Positions 1 to 9,241 of a DNA stretch of 64,000 nt are shown in pieces. Both the position numbers and the translations under genes were made by a program. Each line of letters starts with the position of its first letter. Position 1 is the first letter of the stretch. Source of the stretch: Natrinema hispanicum (GTDB lineage Archaea; Halobacteriota; Halobacteria; Halobacteriales; Natrialbaceae); NCBI RefSeq assembly GCF_900111485.1, contig NZ_FOIC01000002.1:186001-250000 (forward strand). Reading direction: 5' to 3'. The notes under the pieces were generated by a model, which was not told the origin of the DNA, ran no database searches, and saw nothing but the letters and a program-made list of their open reading frames with translations.

Positions 1-396
1 TTTTCGCTGCTCAACGAGGCCGGCATCGTCGATGGGATGCCTCGCCTGCTTGGCGCACAGGCGGCCGGCTACGCGCCGATCGTCGCCGCACTCGGTGGTG
101 AGCCGACCGACGACGACGGCACCCGGGCGACCATCGCAGATGGCATCCAGATCACCGAACCCGCACGCGGGACCGAAATCCTCGAGGCGATCGAGGCGAC
201 CGACGGCGATGCGATCGCCCTCGGCGACGATCCGATCGAGTCCACGCTGGATCGTCTCCACCGTACCGGATTCTACGTCGAGCCGACCTGTGCGGTCGCG
301 CCGGCAGCTCTCGAACAGTACCGCGAGCGCGGCGTCCTCGACCCGGACGACGACGTCGTCGTCCCGCTGACCGGCAGCGGATTGAAAACCCTATGA
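1..396 (+). CDS. thrC: Threonine synthase, C-terminal part (truncated by window edge)
   Basis: The reading frame is open from base 1, so only the last 131 residues of a PLP-dependent enzyme are visible. The C-terminal pattern, with an open lid segment followed by VVPLTGSGLKTL, matches the end of archaeal threonine synthases, which convert O-phosphohomoserine to threonine in the cytoplasm. The PLP lysine and phosphate-binding loop lie outside the window. A related fold-type II PLP enzyme (cysteate synthase-like) cannot be excluded from the tail alone. The next gene starts 26 bp downstream on the same strand. Confidence 0.7.
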   Translation, partial: FSLLNEAGIVDGMPRLLGAQAAGYAPIVAALGGEPTDDDGTRATIADGIQITEPARGTEILEAIEATDGDAIALGDDPIESTLDRLHRTGFYVEPTCAVAPAALEQYRERGVLDPDDDVVVPLTGSGLKTL

Positions 397-421
397 CCCG
401 TCAGTGCTGACGACTTTGTAG

Positions 422-958
422 ATGGTCAGCCGACCGCCGACGTTCTGTCCCGACTGCGGAAGCCGTCTCGAGTCGATAGTAGCCGACGACCGCGAGCGCA
501 TGCGCTGTCCGCGTTGCGAGGCGATCGTCTGGCACAATCCCGTGCCGTGTGCCGGCGTCGCGGTCGTCGACCGCTCTCGGCCCGACCCGGCGGTGCTCTG
601 TGTCGAACGCGGGATTCCGCCGGGTGTCGGCGAGTGGACGATCCCCGGCGGCCACATCGAAACCGGCGAAGAGCCGCCCGAAGCGGCCGCCCGCGAACTC
701 GAGGAAGAGACCGGTGTTGCCGTCGATCCAAGCGATCTCGAGATCCTGGCCGCGTCGGCGATGCCACCGCGGGCGGGCAAACACGTCGTAACGGTCCACT
801 ACGTGGCCGACTGGGAAGACGCCGACGGCGAGCCGGTGGCGGGCAGCGACGCCACGGACGCCCGGTTCTGGACGCCGGCTGACTTCGACGCCTCCGACGA
901 GACCTTTCGGCCGGTCCATTACGAGCGGTTTCGGGAGGCCGCGGCGTTGCTCGAGTGA
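422..958 (+). CDS. NUDIX hydrolase with N-terminal zinc ribbon
   Basis: This 178-residue protein starts with a zinc ribbon (C9, C12, C29, C32) and carries a complete Nudix box at residues 77-99, G-x5-E-x7-REL-x-EE-x-GV, the Mg-binding catalytic helix. The layout resembles the NADH pyrophosphatase/ADP-ribose pyrophosphatase branch, which cleaves nucleoside diphosphates linked to another group. The substrate cannot be told from sequence. A short inverted repeat (CGTCAG-TG-CTGACG, 399-412) lies between thrC and this start and could be a small regulatory site. It probably reads through from thrC or from its own weak promoter. Confidence 0.85.
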   Translation: MVSRPPTFCPDCGSRLESIVADDRERMRCPRCEAIVWHNPVPCAGVAVVDRSRPDPAVLCVERGIPPGVGEWTIPGGHIETGEEPPEAAARELEEETGVAVDPSDLEILAASAMPPRAGKHVVTVHYVADWEDADGEPVAGSDATDARFWTPADFDASDETFRPVHYERFREAAALLE

Positions 959-1028
959 TGTCGGCGACGGTTCTTCGTTCGGCTGGCTTCGGCGACAGGC
1001 GAGGACAGAAGTCGGCGGGGAGACTGTC

Positions 1029-1652
1029 CTACGCTGAATCCCGCGTATTGATTTCCTCGGAAACCCGTTCGCCAGGGCGACGGAGGGTGTCGCTTTCGAC
1101 TTCGTAGACGTAGCCGTGGACGGTGACCTCGTCGGGAACGAGCGGGTGGGCCTCGAGATAGTCGAGTTGGGCCTGACACGCCTCGTCGATGTCGTCAGTC
1201 ATCGAGACCCACTCAGCGATCGATGCGTCGCCGAGCTCTAAACTGGGGAGTGCGGGATTGAGATCGACATCGTCAAGGCTACCACCAGCGACGGCCTCGA
1301 GTCCGTCGACGATGGCCTCGTCTGGTGCGCTCATCATCCCACAATCCGTGTGATTGACGACGATGATTTCCGTCGTATCGAAGAAGTTCGTACTCAACGC
1401 GGCGCTCCGGATGACGTCGTCGGTTACCTTGCCGCCGGCGTTTCGAAAGACGTGAGCGTCACCCAAGGAAATGCCGAGTGCGTCTTCGACGGGAATCCGT
1501 TCGTCCATACACGCGATAACGAGGAGCTGCTTGTTGGTTGGGATGTCTTTCCGGCGGCGGCGCGCCCAGTCATCTCGCTGCTCGACGTGTTCGTCGACCC
1601 GCTCGAACACTCGTCCAGCTTCTGGCTCGGATTGGTCAGTTGGTCTCGGCAT
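1029..1652 (-). CDS. Beta-class carbonic anhydrase
   Basis: Product of 207 residues with the zinc ligands of beta-carbonic anhydrases: C48 and D50 in ACMDERI, H101 and C104 in NHTDCGM, plus the NAGG turn at 71-74. It would interconvert CO2 and bicarbonate in the cytoplasm. I chose the ATG at 1652 rather than the upstream GTG at 1676 because an A/T-rich TATA element (cataattt on the minus strand) lies about 28 bp before it, giving a leaderless transcript. Convergent with the NUDIX gene and divergent from argS. Confidence 0.9.
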   Translation of the reverse strand: MPRPTDQSEPEAGRVFERVDEHVEQRDDWARRRRKDIPTNKQLLVIACMDERIPVEDALGISLGDAHVFRNAGGKVTDDVIRSAALSTNFFDTTEIIVVNHTDCGMMSAPDEAIVDGLEAVAGGSLDDVDLNPALPSLELGDASIAEWVSMTDDIDEACQAQLDYLEAHPLVPDEVTVHGYVYEVESDTLRRPGERVSEEINTRDSA

Positions 1653-1848
1653 ATGTGGTGTGCTATACTGTGGCACAAATTATGATTGGCGTTACGGCAA
1701 CCACCGCCAGCATCTATGACGGTCGAATCCGCTAGAGGTCACGGAAAGAAACACCAGAAGCATCCGACCTGTCTCCGGAGCTATCCCGACTCCTGTCCTC
1801 GAGACGAAACCCGACATTCCTTTACTCGAGCCCTGAATACGGGCGGGT

Positions 1849-3627
1849 ATGTTCCTCTCCCTACGCGCGGAGGTCGAGGACGCCCTTGAGGGGGCGCTTT
1901 CCGCACTCGACTTCCCGACGGACGATCTGGGCCTCGAAGAACCGCCGGACGACGTTGCGAGCGTCCTCGCCTCGAGCGTGGCGTTCCGGCTGGCCGGCGA
2001 AGCCGGTGCAGCACCGCCGCAGGTCGCCGCACAGATCGCCGACGAGATCGACGCCGCCGACCTGACCTACGTCGCCGAGATCCAGACACAGGGGCCGTAT
2101 CTCAACTTCCTGCCGAGTGATGCGTATCTCGCCGAGACGCTCGCGGACGCGACCGACGACTCGTATGGCCACCTGCCAGATCGCGAGGAGTCCGTCGTCG
2201 TCGAGCATACGAGCGCGAACCCGACAGGACCAGTCCACGTCGGCCGCGCACGCAACCCGATCATCGGTGACGCAGTCTGCAATCTCCTGGATTTCGCCGG
2301 CTACGACGTCGATCGTCACTACTACGTCAACGACGCCGGTCGGCAGATGGCCGTCTTTACCTGGGCCTACGAAACCTTCGACGAGGAGGACTTAGAGAGC
2401 GAGCCCGAACGCGACCGCATCGAATACGATCTCGTTCGGTACTACCGCAAGGGCAACGCCTACCTCGAGAACGCCGCCGAGAGCGAGGCCGAGCAGGCTG
2501 AAGCCGAAATCGAATCGATCATGCAGGGCCTCGAGGCTGGCGACGACGAGGCCTACGAGCGCGTCAGCGAGGTCGTCGATCAGGTACTCGGCGGGATGAC
2601 GGAGTGTCTCGCGCGCCTGCCCGCTGAGTTCGACGAGTTCGTCAAGGAAACCCGGTTCATGCGCAACGGCGACACCGACGACCTCGTCGCCCGTCTGAAA
2701 GACCTCGACGAGTCCGTTTACGAGGAAGACGCCTGGCAACTCGAGCTCGACGACCACGGGATCGACAAGAACCTCGTCTTCCTGCGCTCGGACGACACCT
2801 CGCTGTATGCCACCCGCGACCTGGCCCACCACGAGTGGAAGTTCGACAACTACGACCACGCGGTGACGGTCCTCGGCGAGGACCACAAACTACAGGCGAA
2901 CCAGCTCCGGACCACCCTCGAGTTGCTGGGCAACGACACCGACCAGCTCCAGCAGGTGCTGTACTCCTACGTCAACCTCCCCGAGGGGAAGATGAGTACC
3001 CGCCGCGGGACCGGCGTCGATCTCGACGACCTGCTCGACGAGGCGATCGACCGCGCCAGACAAGAAGTCGAAGACCGACTCGACGACCGTATCCGCGACG
3101 ACGACTTGGACGAAGACGACATCGAGCGCATCGCCCATCAGGTCGGCATCGGCGCGGTCCGCTACGATATCGTCTCCAAGCAGCCGACGAAGGCGATCAC
3201 CTTCGAGTGGGATCGCGCGCTCGATTTCGAGGCCCAGTCGGCCCCGTACGTCCAGTACGTCCACGCGCGCTGCTGTGGGATCCTCGAGGAAGCGGGGATC
3301 GACCCCGAAACCGGCATGGACGACGTCGAGACTGCCGTCGACGCCGACCTGCTCGCAACCGAAGCCGAACGAGACCTCCTCGAGACGATCGCGCGGTTCC
3401 CGGCGGTCGTCGACGAGGCGGCCGACGACTTAGAGCCCCACGGGATCGCGACCTATACGCGCGAGTTCGCCGATCGCTTCAACGGCTTCTACCGGGAGTG
3501 TCCGGTACTCGCCGACGACGTCGACCCCGACGTCCGCGAGGCGCGGCTGGCACTGGTTGCGGCCTCGAAACACGTGGTCGCGAACGCCCTGTCGATTCTG
3601 GGCGTGGCCGCACCGCGGTCGATGTAG
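1849..3627 (+). CDS. argS: Arginine--tRNA ligase
   Basis: 592 residues, normal length for ArgRS. The N-terminal additional domain (about 1-110) is followed by the class I signature HVGRARN at 130-136 (HIGH variant), the Rossmann core, a KMSTRRG loop at about 381-387 (KMSKS variant) and the C-terminal alpha-helical anticodon-binding domain ending near residue 592. It charges tRNA-Arg with arginine. A TATA-like tttact at 1821-1826 sits about 27 bp before the ATG, so the mRNA is probably leaderless. A tRNA-Arg gene is present further along at 49404. Confidence 0.97.
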   Translation: MFLSLRAEVEDALEGALSALDFPTDDLGLEEPPDDVASVLASSVAFRLAGEAGAAPPQVAAQIADEIDAADLTYVAEIQTQGPYLNFLPSDAYLAETLADATDDSYGHLPDREESVVVEHTSANPTGPVHVGRARNPIIGDAVCNLLDFAGYDVDRHYYVNDAGRQMAVFTWAYETFDEEDLESEPERDRIEYDLVRYYRKGNAYLENAAESEAEQAEAEIESIMQGLEAGDDEAYERVSEVVDQVLGGMTECLARLPAEFDEFVKETRFMRNGDTDDLVARLKDLDESVYEEDAWQLELDDHGIDKNLVFLRSDDTSLYATRDLAHHEWKFDNYDHAVTVLGEDHKLQANQLRTTLELLGNDTDQLQQVLYSYVNLPEGKMSTRRGTGVDLDDLLDEAIDRARQEVEDRLDDRIRDDDLDEDDIERIAHQVGIGAVRYDIVSKQPTKAITFEWDRALDFEAQSAPYVQYVHARCCGILEEAGIDPETGMDDVETAVDADLLATEAERDLLETIARFPAVVDEAADDLEPHGIATYTREFADRFNGFYRECPVLADDVDPDVREARLALVAASKHVVANALSILGVAAPRSM

Positions 3628-3734
3628 GGCATCGGCGACCGTTACCGCTCTCGAGTTCGTACCCACGGGCGGCCCCACGGCTGCTCGATCAGTACGTTCG
3701 AAAGAACAACGTGTCAGCGCCGCTGTAATCGTCT

Positions 3735-4268
3735 CTATGGCGTTTCGTCGGCGGTGTCGAGCACGGTCTGGACGAACTCGTCCTCGCTCATCTCGCCGTT
3801 GATATACGCGATCGCCCACTGCACGTCGATGTAGAACGACATCACCCTCGCGCCATCCTTCTTTAACATCCAGGTGACGCTGTTGAGCTCAGCTTTGAAC
3901 GCTTCGGGGTCCGTGATCGCCTTCTGGAGGCTCCGGCTGAGCGACTGGACTTCTGCAGCCAGCATCTCGGGATCGGTCGTGGTCGTTGTCGCAACGATGT
4001 CGATCTTGTCTCCGTCTTTGTTGACGTCTTTGATCGAGACCTTCCCGCTGTCGATTTTGAGTTTGTCGCGGTCAAGACCCGGGACGTCGGACGCGTCCGA
4101 ATCGGCTCCGTCGTTGCCGTTGTCTTCGTCGCCGTTGTTACCGTCGCCATTGTTTCCGGCGGGCGGTTCGTCGTCGGAAGAGTCGGAGTCTGTCTCGTCA
4201 CTGGAACACCCCGCAAGTACGGTCGCGAGTGCAGTGCCACTGCCGAGGAGTATCTGTCGTCGCTCCAT
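3735..4268 (-). CDS. Tat-type lipoprotein of unknown function
   Basis: 177 residues from the ATG at 4268. The N-terminus has RR, a short hydrophobic stretch and a lipobox LAGC, so it is probably exported by Tat and lipid-anchored outside the membrane. A long Asp/Asn/Gly/Ser linker follows, typical of haloarchaeal surface proteins, then a globular domain of about 110 residues. I do not recognise a function. The start at 4268 is preferred to 4280 because an A/T-rich palindrome (4293-4305) lies at TATA distance. Convergent with argS. Confidence 0.75.
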   Translation of the reverse strand: MERRQILLGSGTALATVLAGCSSDETDSDSSDDEPPAGNNGDGNNGDEDNGNDGADSDASDVPGLDRDKLKIDSGKVSIKDVNKDGDKIDIVATTTTTDPEMLAAEVQSLSRSLQKAITDPEAFKAELNSVTWMLKKDGARVMSFYIDVQWAIAYINGEMSEDEFVQTVLDTADETP

Positions 4269-4292
4269 ACGCGAGGGCATCGATACCCGACA

Positions 4293-4305
4293 TGATTAGT
4301 AATCA
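4293..4305 (-). promoter_or_regulatory. Palindrome over the lipoprotein promoter
   Basis: TGATTAGTAATCA is a perfect inverted repeat with 6-bp arms around one base. It lies about 25-37 bp upstream of the lipoprotein start, where the TATA box should be, so it could be TATA element and repressor site together. A second perfect repeat, GTCACG-AGC-CGTGAC, occurs at 4421-4435 in the same 295-bp gap. No gene was seen in this gap. Confidence 0.35.
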
Positions 4306-4563
4306 GCACGTGAACGACATCGGCACCGATCAGTCAGCTGGTAATCAGGTCGACTCGAGGGAACGCAATCACCGCTGGGACTCGAGTCGCGGCTGCCACG
4401 GAATAATCAAGGGAGCGGTTGTCACGAGCCGTGACGAGGGAGTAGGCGTCACCTACTGGCGGCGGTCCGCTCTGCTGGCAATTGTCGCACTATCGATCGA
4501 TATCGTGCCGACACACCCGAGATCGTCGTCTGCCCGTGCCGAGACAGCGCTGTCACAGCACTC

Positions 4564-5454
4564 TCAGGTATCCGATTCGGCTTCCGTAATCGCGCTCGAG
4601 ACCTCGTCGTGTGCTGCCTCCTGCCCATCGTCACTGTCGTTCTCGTTCGACTCCGTGTCGCTCGAGACGGTCTCGACGACGGCCTGTGTGGCAGGTTCGT
4701 CGCCGGCCGGTTCGCCACCGTCGCTGGTGTCCGGGCCCTGAATCTCGACGTCGGTCAGCTCCGCGGCGAGCCGGCGGTAGGCGACCGACGCTGGGCCGTC
4801 GGGATTGAAAACGACCAGCGGCGTGCCGGCATAGACGCTCTCGCGGGCCGCGGGGTCTTCGGGGATCGTCCCGAGGAGCGAGACCTCGAGCCGGTCGGCG
4901 AGGTCGTCATGGGAGATGTCACTCCCCGAACGGGTGCGGGTCAGAACCAGGCCAGCGACATCGCCGCCGGAGCGTTCGGTCAGTTCGACCGTCTTTTTCG
5001 TGTCGTTGACGGCAGCGGGTTCGGGCGTCGAGACGAGGACGACAGCATCGGCCAGGCCCAGTGGCAAGACGGTCTCGTGACTGATGCCCGCGCCGACGTC
5101 GAGGAAGACGTAGTCGAACTGGTCTCGGAGGTCGTCGACGACCTCGCGAAGCCCCTCGGGTGACGTTTCGGCGTACTCGTCGAGGCTCGTGCCACTCGGG
5201 ATGGCGACGATATTATCCGCCAGTCGATAGGTGGCGTCGTCGGTCGATGCAGCTCCGGCTAACACGTCGTGAAGGGTGGTCGAGTCGGGAGCGAGACTGA
5301 CGAACCCAGCGAGGTTCGCCATGCCGAGATCGGTGTCGACGATGGCGACGCGCTCGCCGGCCTCCGCGAGGGCCGTCCCGAGGTTCACCGTCGTCGTCGT
5401 TTTCCCGACGCCGCCCTTTCCGCTCGCGATGGCATATACCGTCTCCTGAGACAT
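4564..5454 (-). CDS. minD: MinD/ParA-family ATPase
   Basis: 296 residues. The deviant Walker A motif KGGVGKTT at 13-20 with the signature lysine, the VDTDLGMANL switch and a long ATPase core mark the MinD branch of ParA-type ATPases. Haloarchaeal MinD homologues act in placement of cell-surface machines such as archaella and chemosensory arrays rather than division, so that role is likely but not shown here. The last 70 residues are an acidic, low-complexity tail without the usual amphipathic MinD helix. It is divergent from the aRF1 gene, with a TATA-like tttaa near 5491. Confidence 0.85.
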   Translation of the reverse strand: MSQETVYAIASGKGGVGKTTTTVNLGTALAEAGERVAIVDTDLGMANLAGFVSLAPDSTTLHDVLAGAASTDDATYRLADNIVAIPSGTSLDEYAETSPEGLREVVDDLRDQFDYVFLDVGAGISHETVLPLGLADAVVLVSTPEPAAVNDTKKTVELTERSGGDVAGLVLTRTRSGSDISHDDLADRLEVSLLGTIPEDPAARESVYAGTPLVVFNPDGPASVAYRRLAAELTDVEIQGPDTSDGGEPAGDEPATQAVVETVSSDTESNENDSDDGQEAAHDEVSSAITEAESDT

Positions 5455-5623
5455 ACTCGGTTACTGTTCGGTTCCTAGAACGGCACCACCTTAAATCGTG
5501 ACCACACTTCCCCCGTCTGATTATGCAGTCGACATGTCGGGAGCGATGACAGCGAACGGCACTCCGTGTCAGTCGGCAGGTGTGTCAAAGGATTCTTACC
5601 CACAGCACTGTTTTAGACGGCTA

Positions 5624-6883
5624 ATGAGCCAGGAGGGCGAGCAGGAGCAATCCGACCGGAAGAAATACGAGTTCCGGAAGGTTCTCGAGGATCTCAAAGA
5701 CTACGACGGCTCCGGAACGCAGCTCGTGACGATCTACGTTCCAGAGGACAGACAGGTCAGTGACGTCGTCCAGCACGTCACGCAGGAACACAGCGAAGCG
5801 GCCAACATCAAGTCAAAACAGACGCGAACGGCCGTCCAGGACGCACTGACGAGCATCAAGGATCGGCTGCGCTACTACGACACCTACCCGCCGGAAAACG
5901 GCATGGTGCTGTTTTCGGGAGCCGTCGACTCCGGCGGCGGCCGCACCGACATGGTCACGAAGGTCTTGGAGAGTCCACCCCAGCCTGTCGAATCGTTCCG
6001 GTATCACTGCGACTCGGCGTTTCTCACCGAGCCGCTCGAGGAGATGCTCGCCGACAAGGGCCTGTACGGCCTCATCGTCCTCGACCGCCGCGAGGCCAAC
6101 GTCGGCTGGCTGAAGGGCAAACGCATCGAACCGGTCAAGTCTGCGTCCTCGCTCGTCCCCGGTAAGCAGCGCAAAGGTGGCCAGTCCGCCCAGCGATTCG
6201 CCCGCCTGCGCCTCGAGGCCATCGACAACTTCTATCAGGAGGTCGCAGGGATGGCAAACGACCTGTTCGTCCCCAAGCGCCACGAACTCGACGGCATTCT
6301 CGTTGGCGGTCCCTCGCCGACCAAAGACGAGTTCTTAGACGGCGACTACCTCCACCACGAGATTCAGGACAACGTCATCGGCAAGTTCGACGTCGCCTAT
6401 ACTGACGAATCCGGTCTGAAAGACCTCGTCGACAACGCCGAGGACGCCTTGGCCGACGCCGAGGTGATGAAGGACAAACAGCAGATGGAGGAGTTCTTCG
6501 AGGAACTCAACGCTGGCGACCTGGCGACCTACGGCTTCGAGCAGACCCGCCGAAACCTGATGATGGGCGCGGTCGACCGACTGCTGATCAGTGAGGACCT
6601 CCGGAAGGACGTCATCACCTACGAGTGTCCAGAATGTGGCAATACAGATCGCGAAGTGATCGATCGGCGCAAGTCGACGCCCGATCACACCTGTAGCGAG
6701 TGTGGCACCGAGGTCGAGGCGACCGACGAGGATCGCGAGGACGCCATCGACCACCTCATCGAGATCGCCGAACAGCGTGGCACCGAGACGAAGTTCATCT
6801 CGACGGACTTCGAGAAGGGCGAACAGCTCTACAACGCCTTCGGCGGCTTCGCTGGCATTCTGCGATACTCGACCGGCGTGTAA
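5624..6883 (+). CDS. prf1: Peptide chain release factor aRF1
   Basis: 419 residues. The NIKS motif at 61-64 (stop-codon recognition) and the GGQ motif at 185-187 (peptidyl-tRNA hydrolysis) are intact, and the C-terminal domain keeps a CPEC...CSEC zinc module. It terminates translation at all three stop codons, with aRF3/ABCE1-type partners encoded elsewhere. The frame is open upstream to 5498, but the ATG at 5624 has a TATA-like element about 27 bp before it and gives the family-typical N-terminus. Confidence 0.97.
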   Translation: MSQEGEQEQSDRKKYEFRKVLEDLKDYDGSGTQLVTIYVPEDRQVSDVVQHVTQEHSEAANIKSKQTRTAVQDALTSIKDRLRYYDTYPPENGMVLFSGAVDSGGGRTDMVTKVLESPPQPVESFRYHCDSAFLTEPLEEMLADKGLYGLIVLDRREANVGWLKGKRIEPVKSASSLVPGKQRKGGQSAQRFARLRLEAIDNFYQEVAGMANDLFVPKRHELDGILVGGPSPTKDEFLDGDYLHHEIQDNVIGKFDVAYTDESGLKDLVDNAEDALADAEVMKDKQQMEEFFEELNAGDLATYGFEQTRRNLMMGAVDRLLISEDLRKDVITYECPECGNTDREVIDRRKSTPDHTCSECGTEVEATDEDREDAIDHLIEIAEQRGTETKFISTDFEKGEQLYNAFGGFAGILRYSTGV

Positions 6884-6979
6884 ACGGCTCCAGCATCCCT
6901 CCGCTCTTCGTTCTTACAAGCGCCGCCGGCGCGCCGAGAAACCCAACAGGATTAACACCCCGTCGGCAAACCATCGACC

Positions 6980-7909
6980 ATGTCTCTCTCGAGCCGACGC
7001 GTCCTCGTCACGGGCGGTGCCGGATTCATCGGGTCGCACCTGACCGAGCGCCTGCTCGCCGACGGCGCGGCCGTGACCGTCGTCGACGACCTCTCGAACG
7101 GCGACCGCGATCGCATCCCCGACGGAGCCGACTTCCTCGAGGCCGATCTCACCGATCCCGATGCCCTCGAAGGGCACCTCGAGGATATCGACCTCGTGTT
7201 CCACCTCGCGGCGTCGAAACACGTCGACACGGATCGACCACACGGCCAGTTCGACGACAACACGCGAATGACCCGGAATATCCTCGAGGCGATGGCCGAC
7301 GCCGGTGTGACCGAGATTGCCTACACCTCCTCCTCGACGGTCTACGGCGAAGCGCCGCGGCCGACGCCCGAAGATTTCGCCCCGCTCGAGCCGATCAGCG
7401 CCTACGGCGCGAGCAAGCTAGCCGACGAGGGGCTGCTCTCGGCGCGGGCCCACAGCCACGACCTGACGGTCTGGAACTTCCGCTTTGCGAACGTCGTCGG
7501 CCCGCGACTGCGCGGCGCGGTGATTCCCGATTTCATCGAGAAACTGCTCGACGATCCCGAGCGGCTGACGATTCTGGGCAACGGCCGCCAGGAAAAGTCC
7601 TACCTGCACATCGAGGACTGTCTGGACGCAATGTGCCATGTCGTCGAACACGCCGACGACGCGATGAACACCTACAACCTCGGCACGCGGACGACGACCT
7701 CAGTCGACCGGATCGCGACCATCGTCGCCGACGAACTCGGCGTCGACCCCGAGCGAGAGTACACCGGTGGTGAGCGTGGCTGGACCGGCGACGTCCCGAA
7801 GATGCGCCTCTCGATCGAGAAGCTCGCGGCGCTTGGCTGGGAACCGCGCCGCTCGAGCGACGAGGCAGTGCGCCAGTCGACCCGCGAACTCATCAACGAA
7901 CTGCGCTGA
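6980..7909 (+). CDS. NAD-dependent sugar-nucleotide epimerase/dehydratase
   Basis: 309 residues of the extended short-chain dehydrogenase family: NAD-binding GGAGFIGS at 12-19, the SSST segment and the Y142-G-A-S-K146 catalytic pair. UDP-glucose 4-epimerase-like enzymes of this type interconvert or modify nucleotide sugars in the cytoplasm. The exact substrate is unknown. It lies just before the iron-box cluster and could supply its sugar donor, but no iron box lies at its own promoter, which has a gattaac TATA-like element near 6953. Confidence 0.88.
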   Translation: MSLSSRRVLVTGGAGFIGSHLTERLLADGAAVTVVDDLSNGDRDRIPDGADFLEADLTDPDALEGHLEDIDLVFHLAASKHVDTDRPHGQFDDNTRMTRNILEAMADAGVTEIAYTSSSTVYGEAPRPTPEDFAPLEPISAYGASKLADEGLLSARAHSHDLTVWNFRFANVVGPRLRGAVIPDFIEKLLDDPERLTILGNGRQEKSYLHIEDCLDAMCHVVEHADDAMNTYNLGTRTTTSVDRIATIVADELGVDPEREYTGGERGWTGDVPKMRLSIEKLAALGWEPRRSSDEAVRQSTRELINELR

Positions 7910-8062
7910 GACCGGCTGCTGTCACTGTGTCTCGCCGCACGATACGGCAGGTCACGGGGACACTAGCACTAACTGATCGGTGTTCGCATAAGCACGGAAA
8001 CTAGAACTGATCCCATTCGAAGAAACGCCCTCGAGAGCGGGGTTCGACCCCGTCCACGCGAG

Positions 8063-8080
8063 TTTTAGGTGGGCTTAAAT
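8063..8080 (+). promoter_or_regulatory. Iron-box-like operator 1 (flippase promoter)
   Basis: TTTTAGGTGGGCTTAAAT is an imperfect palindrome of the TTAGG-N4-CCTAA type bound by DtxR/IdeR-family metalloregulators. The right half has one mismatch. Its right end overlaps the TATA element (cttaaata, about 8074-8081), which lies about 27 bp before the ATG at 8104, so bound repressor would block TBP. Confidence 0.6.
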
Positions 8081-8103
8081 ATGCGGAGTCATGAGAGGGG
8101 TGT

Positions 8104-9234
8104 ATGACCGACGGTGACGAGCAGTCCAATGCTAACAGCCGGGTCGCGTCAGCGCTGACCCGCCGCCGGCTGACGATCGCCGGGACGATACTCGTCGTAG
8201 CCGGGCTGGCCGTTGCCGTCCGTGAAATCGAGCTCCGGACCGTCGTCGCCGAGATTGCGAGTGCCGATCCAGTCGTCCTCGGGGCTGCAGTCGCCGTCTA
8301 CGTCGTCTCGTGGCCGCTTCGTGGGCGACGATACAGTGACGTGCTTGCGGCAATGGAGCAGCGCAGTGACACTGCCGTTGCGACGATCGCCGTCTTCGTC
8401 AGCCAGACGGCCAACCTCGCGATTCCGGCCCGGGCAGGTGATGCGGTGCGTGCGTACGTGATGAACCGCCAGCGGGAGGTGCCCTATGCCGCCGGGTTCG
8501 CCTCGCTGACCGTCGAGCGACTGTTCGACCTGGCGACGATCGCGACGCTCGCGGTGCTCGCGATGGCGTGGCTCGCGGTCGGCGGCGAAACCGGCCCGCT
8601 CGAGGTCGTCACCGAGGCCAGCGGCGCACGGACCGCCCTGCTGGCTGCGGCGGTCGTAAGTACGGCGACCGTCGGCGTTGGTGCCGTCGTCGTCACGTCC
8701 GCACGGGCCGACCACGGGCTCGGCGCGTGGCTCCGCGCGCAGGGACAGAATCGGCCATGGCTCGAAGGCGTCCTCGAGGCCGCGGTCCAATTCGTAGCCG
8801 ACGTGCAAGTTGTCGCCTGCCAGCCACGAGCGCTGGCCACGATCGGGGCCGGGAGTCTGCTGGTGTGGTCGCTCGACGTGCTCACGGCAGTACTGGTTCT
8901 TGGGGCGCTCGACAGCGGGCTCTCGATCGGAGCGTTGCTCTCAGTTGGGACGCTGGCAGTCAGCGTCGGCAATCTCGCGAAGGTGTTGCCGCTCTCGCAG
9001 GGCGGCGTCGGACTCTACGAGGCGGCGTTTACGGCGCTCGTGGTCGGGTTGACGCCCGTCGGCGCGAGCGTAGCCTTGGCTGCTGCGATCGTCGATCACG
9101 CGCTGAAAAACGGCGTGACGCTGCTCGGCGGTGTGGGCGCGGGGGCCTGGCTCGGACTGTCGCTATCGGACGCAACGACACAGCCGGAGGCGACACGAAA
9201 AACCGGTAGTGTTTTAGGCGAGCCTAAAAAATAA
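8104..9234 (+). CDS. UPF0104/LPG-synthase-TM family membrane protein (flippase-like)
   Basis: 376 residues, mostly hydrophobic, with about eight predicted membrane spans. The SQTANLAIPARAGD region and the later LSQGGVGLYEA segment are hallmarks of the UPF0104 family, which includes the membrane half of lysyl-phosphatidylglycerol synthase and the C-terminal half of haloarchaeal AglD. Members are thought to move or help load lipid-linked sugars, but that role is inferred. Its promoter carries an iron box. The last codons contain the iron box of the next gene. Start ATG 8104 fits a leaderless TATA spacing. Confidence 0.85.
   Translation: MTDGDEQSNANSRVASALTRRRLTIAGTILVVAGLAVAVREIELRTVVAEIASADPVVLGAAVAVYVVSWPLRGRRYSDVLAAMEQRSDTAVATIAVFVSQTANLAIPARAGDAVRAYVMNRQREVPYAAGFASLTVERLFDLATIATLAVLAMAWLAVGGETGPLEVVTEASGARTALLAAAVVSTATVGVGAVVVTSARADHGLGAWLRAQGQNRPWLEGVLEAAVQFVADVQVVACQPRALATIGAGSLLVWSLDVLTAVLVLGALDSGLSIGALLSVGTLAVSVGNLAKVLPLSQGGVGLYEAAFTALVVGLTPVGASVALAAAIVDHALKNGVTLLGGVGAGAWLGLSLSDATTQPEATRKTGSVLGEPKK
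9212..9229 (+). promoter_or_regulatory. Iron-box-like operator 2 (RGP-like gene promoter)
   Basis: TTTTAGGCGAGCCTAAAA has perfect 8-bp arms around GA and is the strongest of the five boxes. It ends 12 bp before the ATG at 9242, and its left half is at TATA distance. It lies inside the last codons of the preceding gene. Confidence 0.7.
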
Positions 9235-9241
9235 GCGGGCA

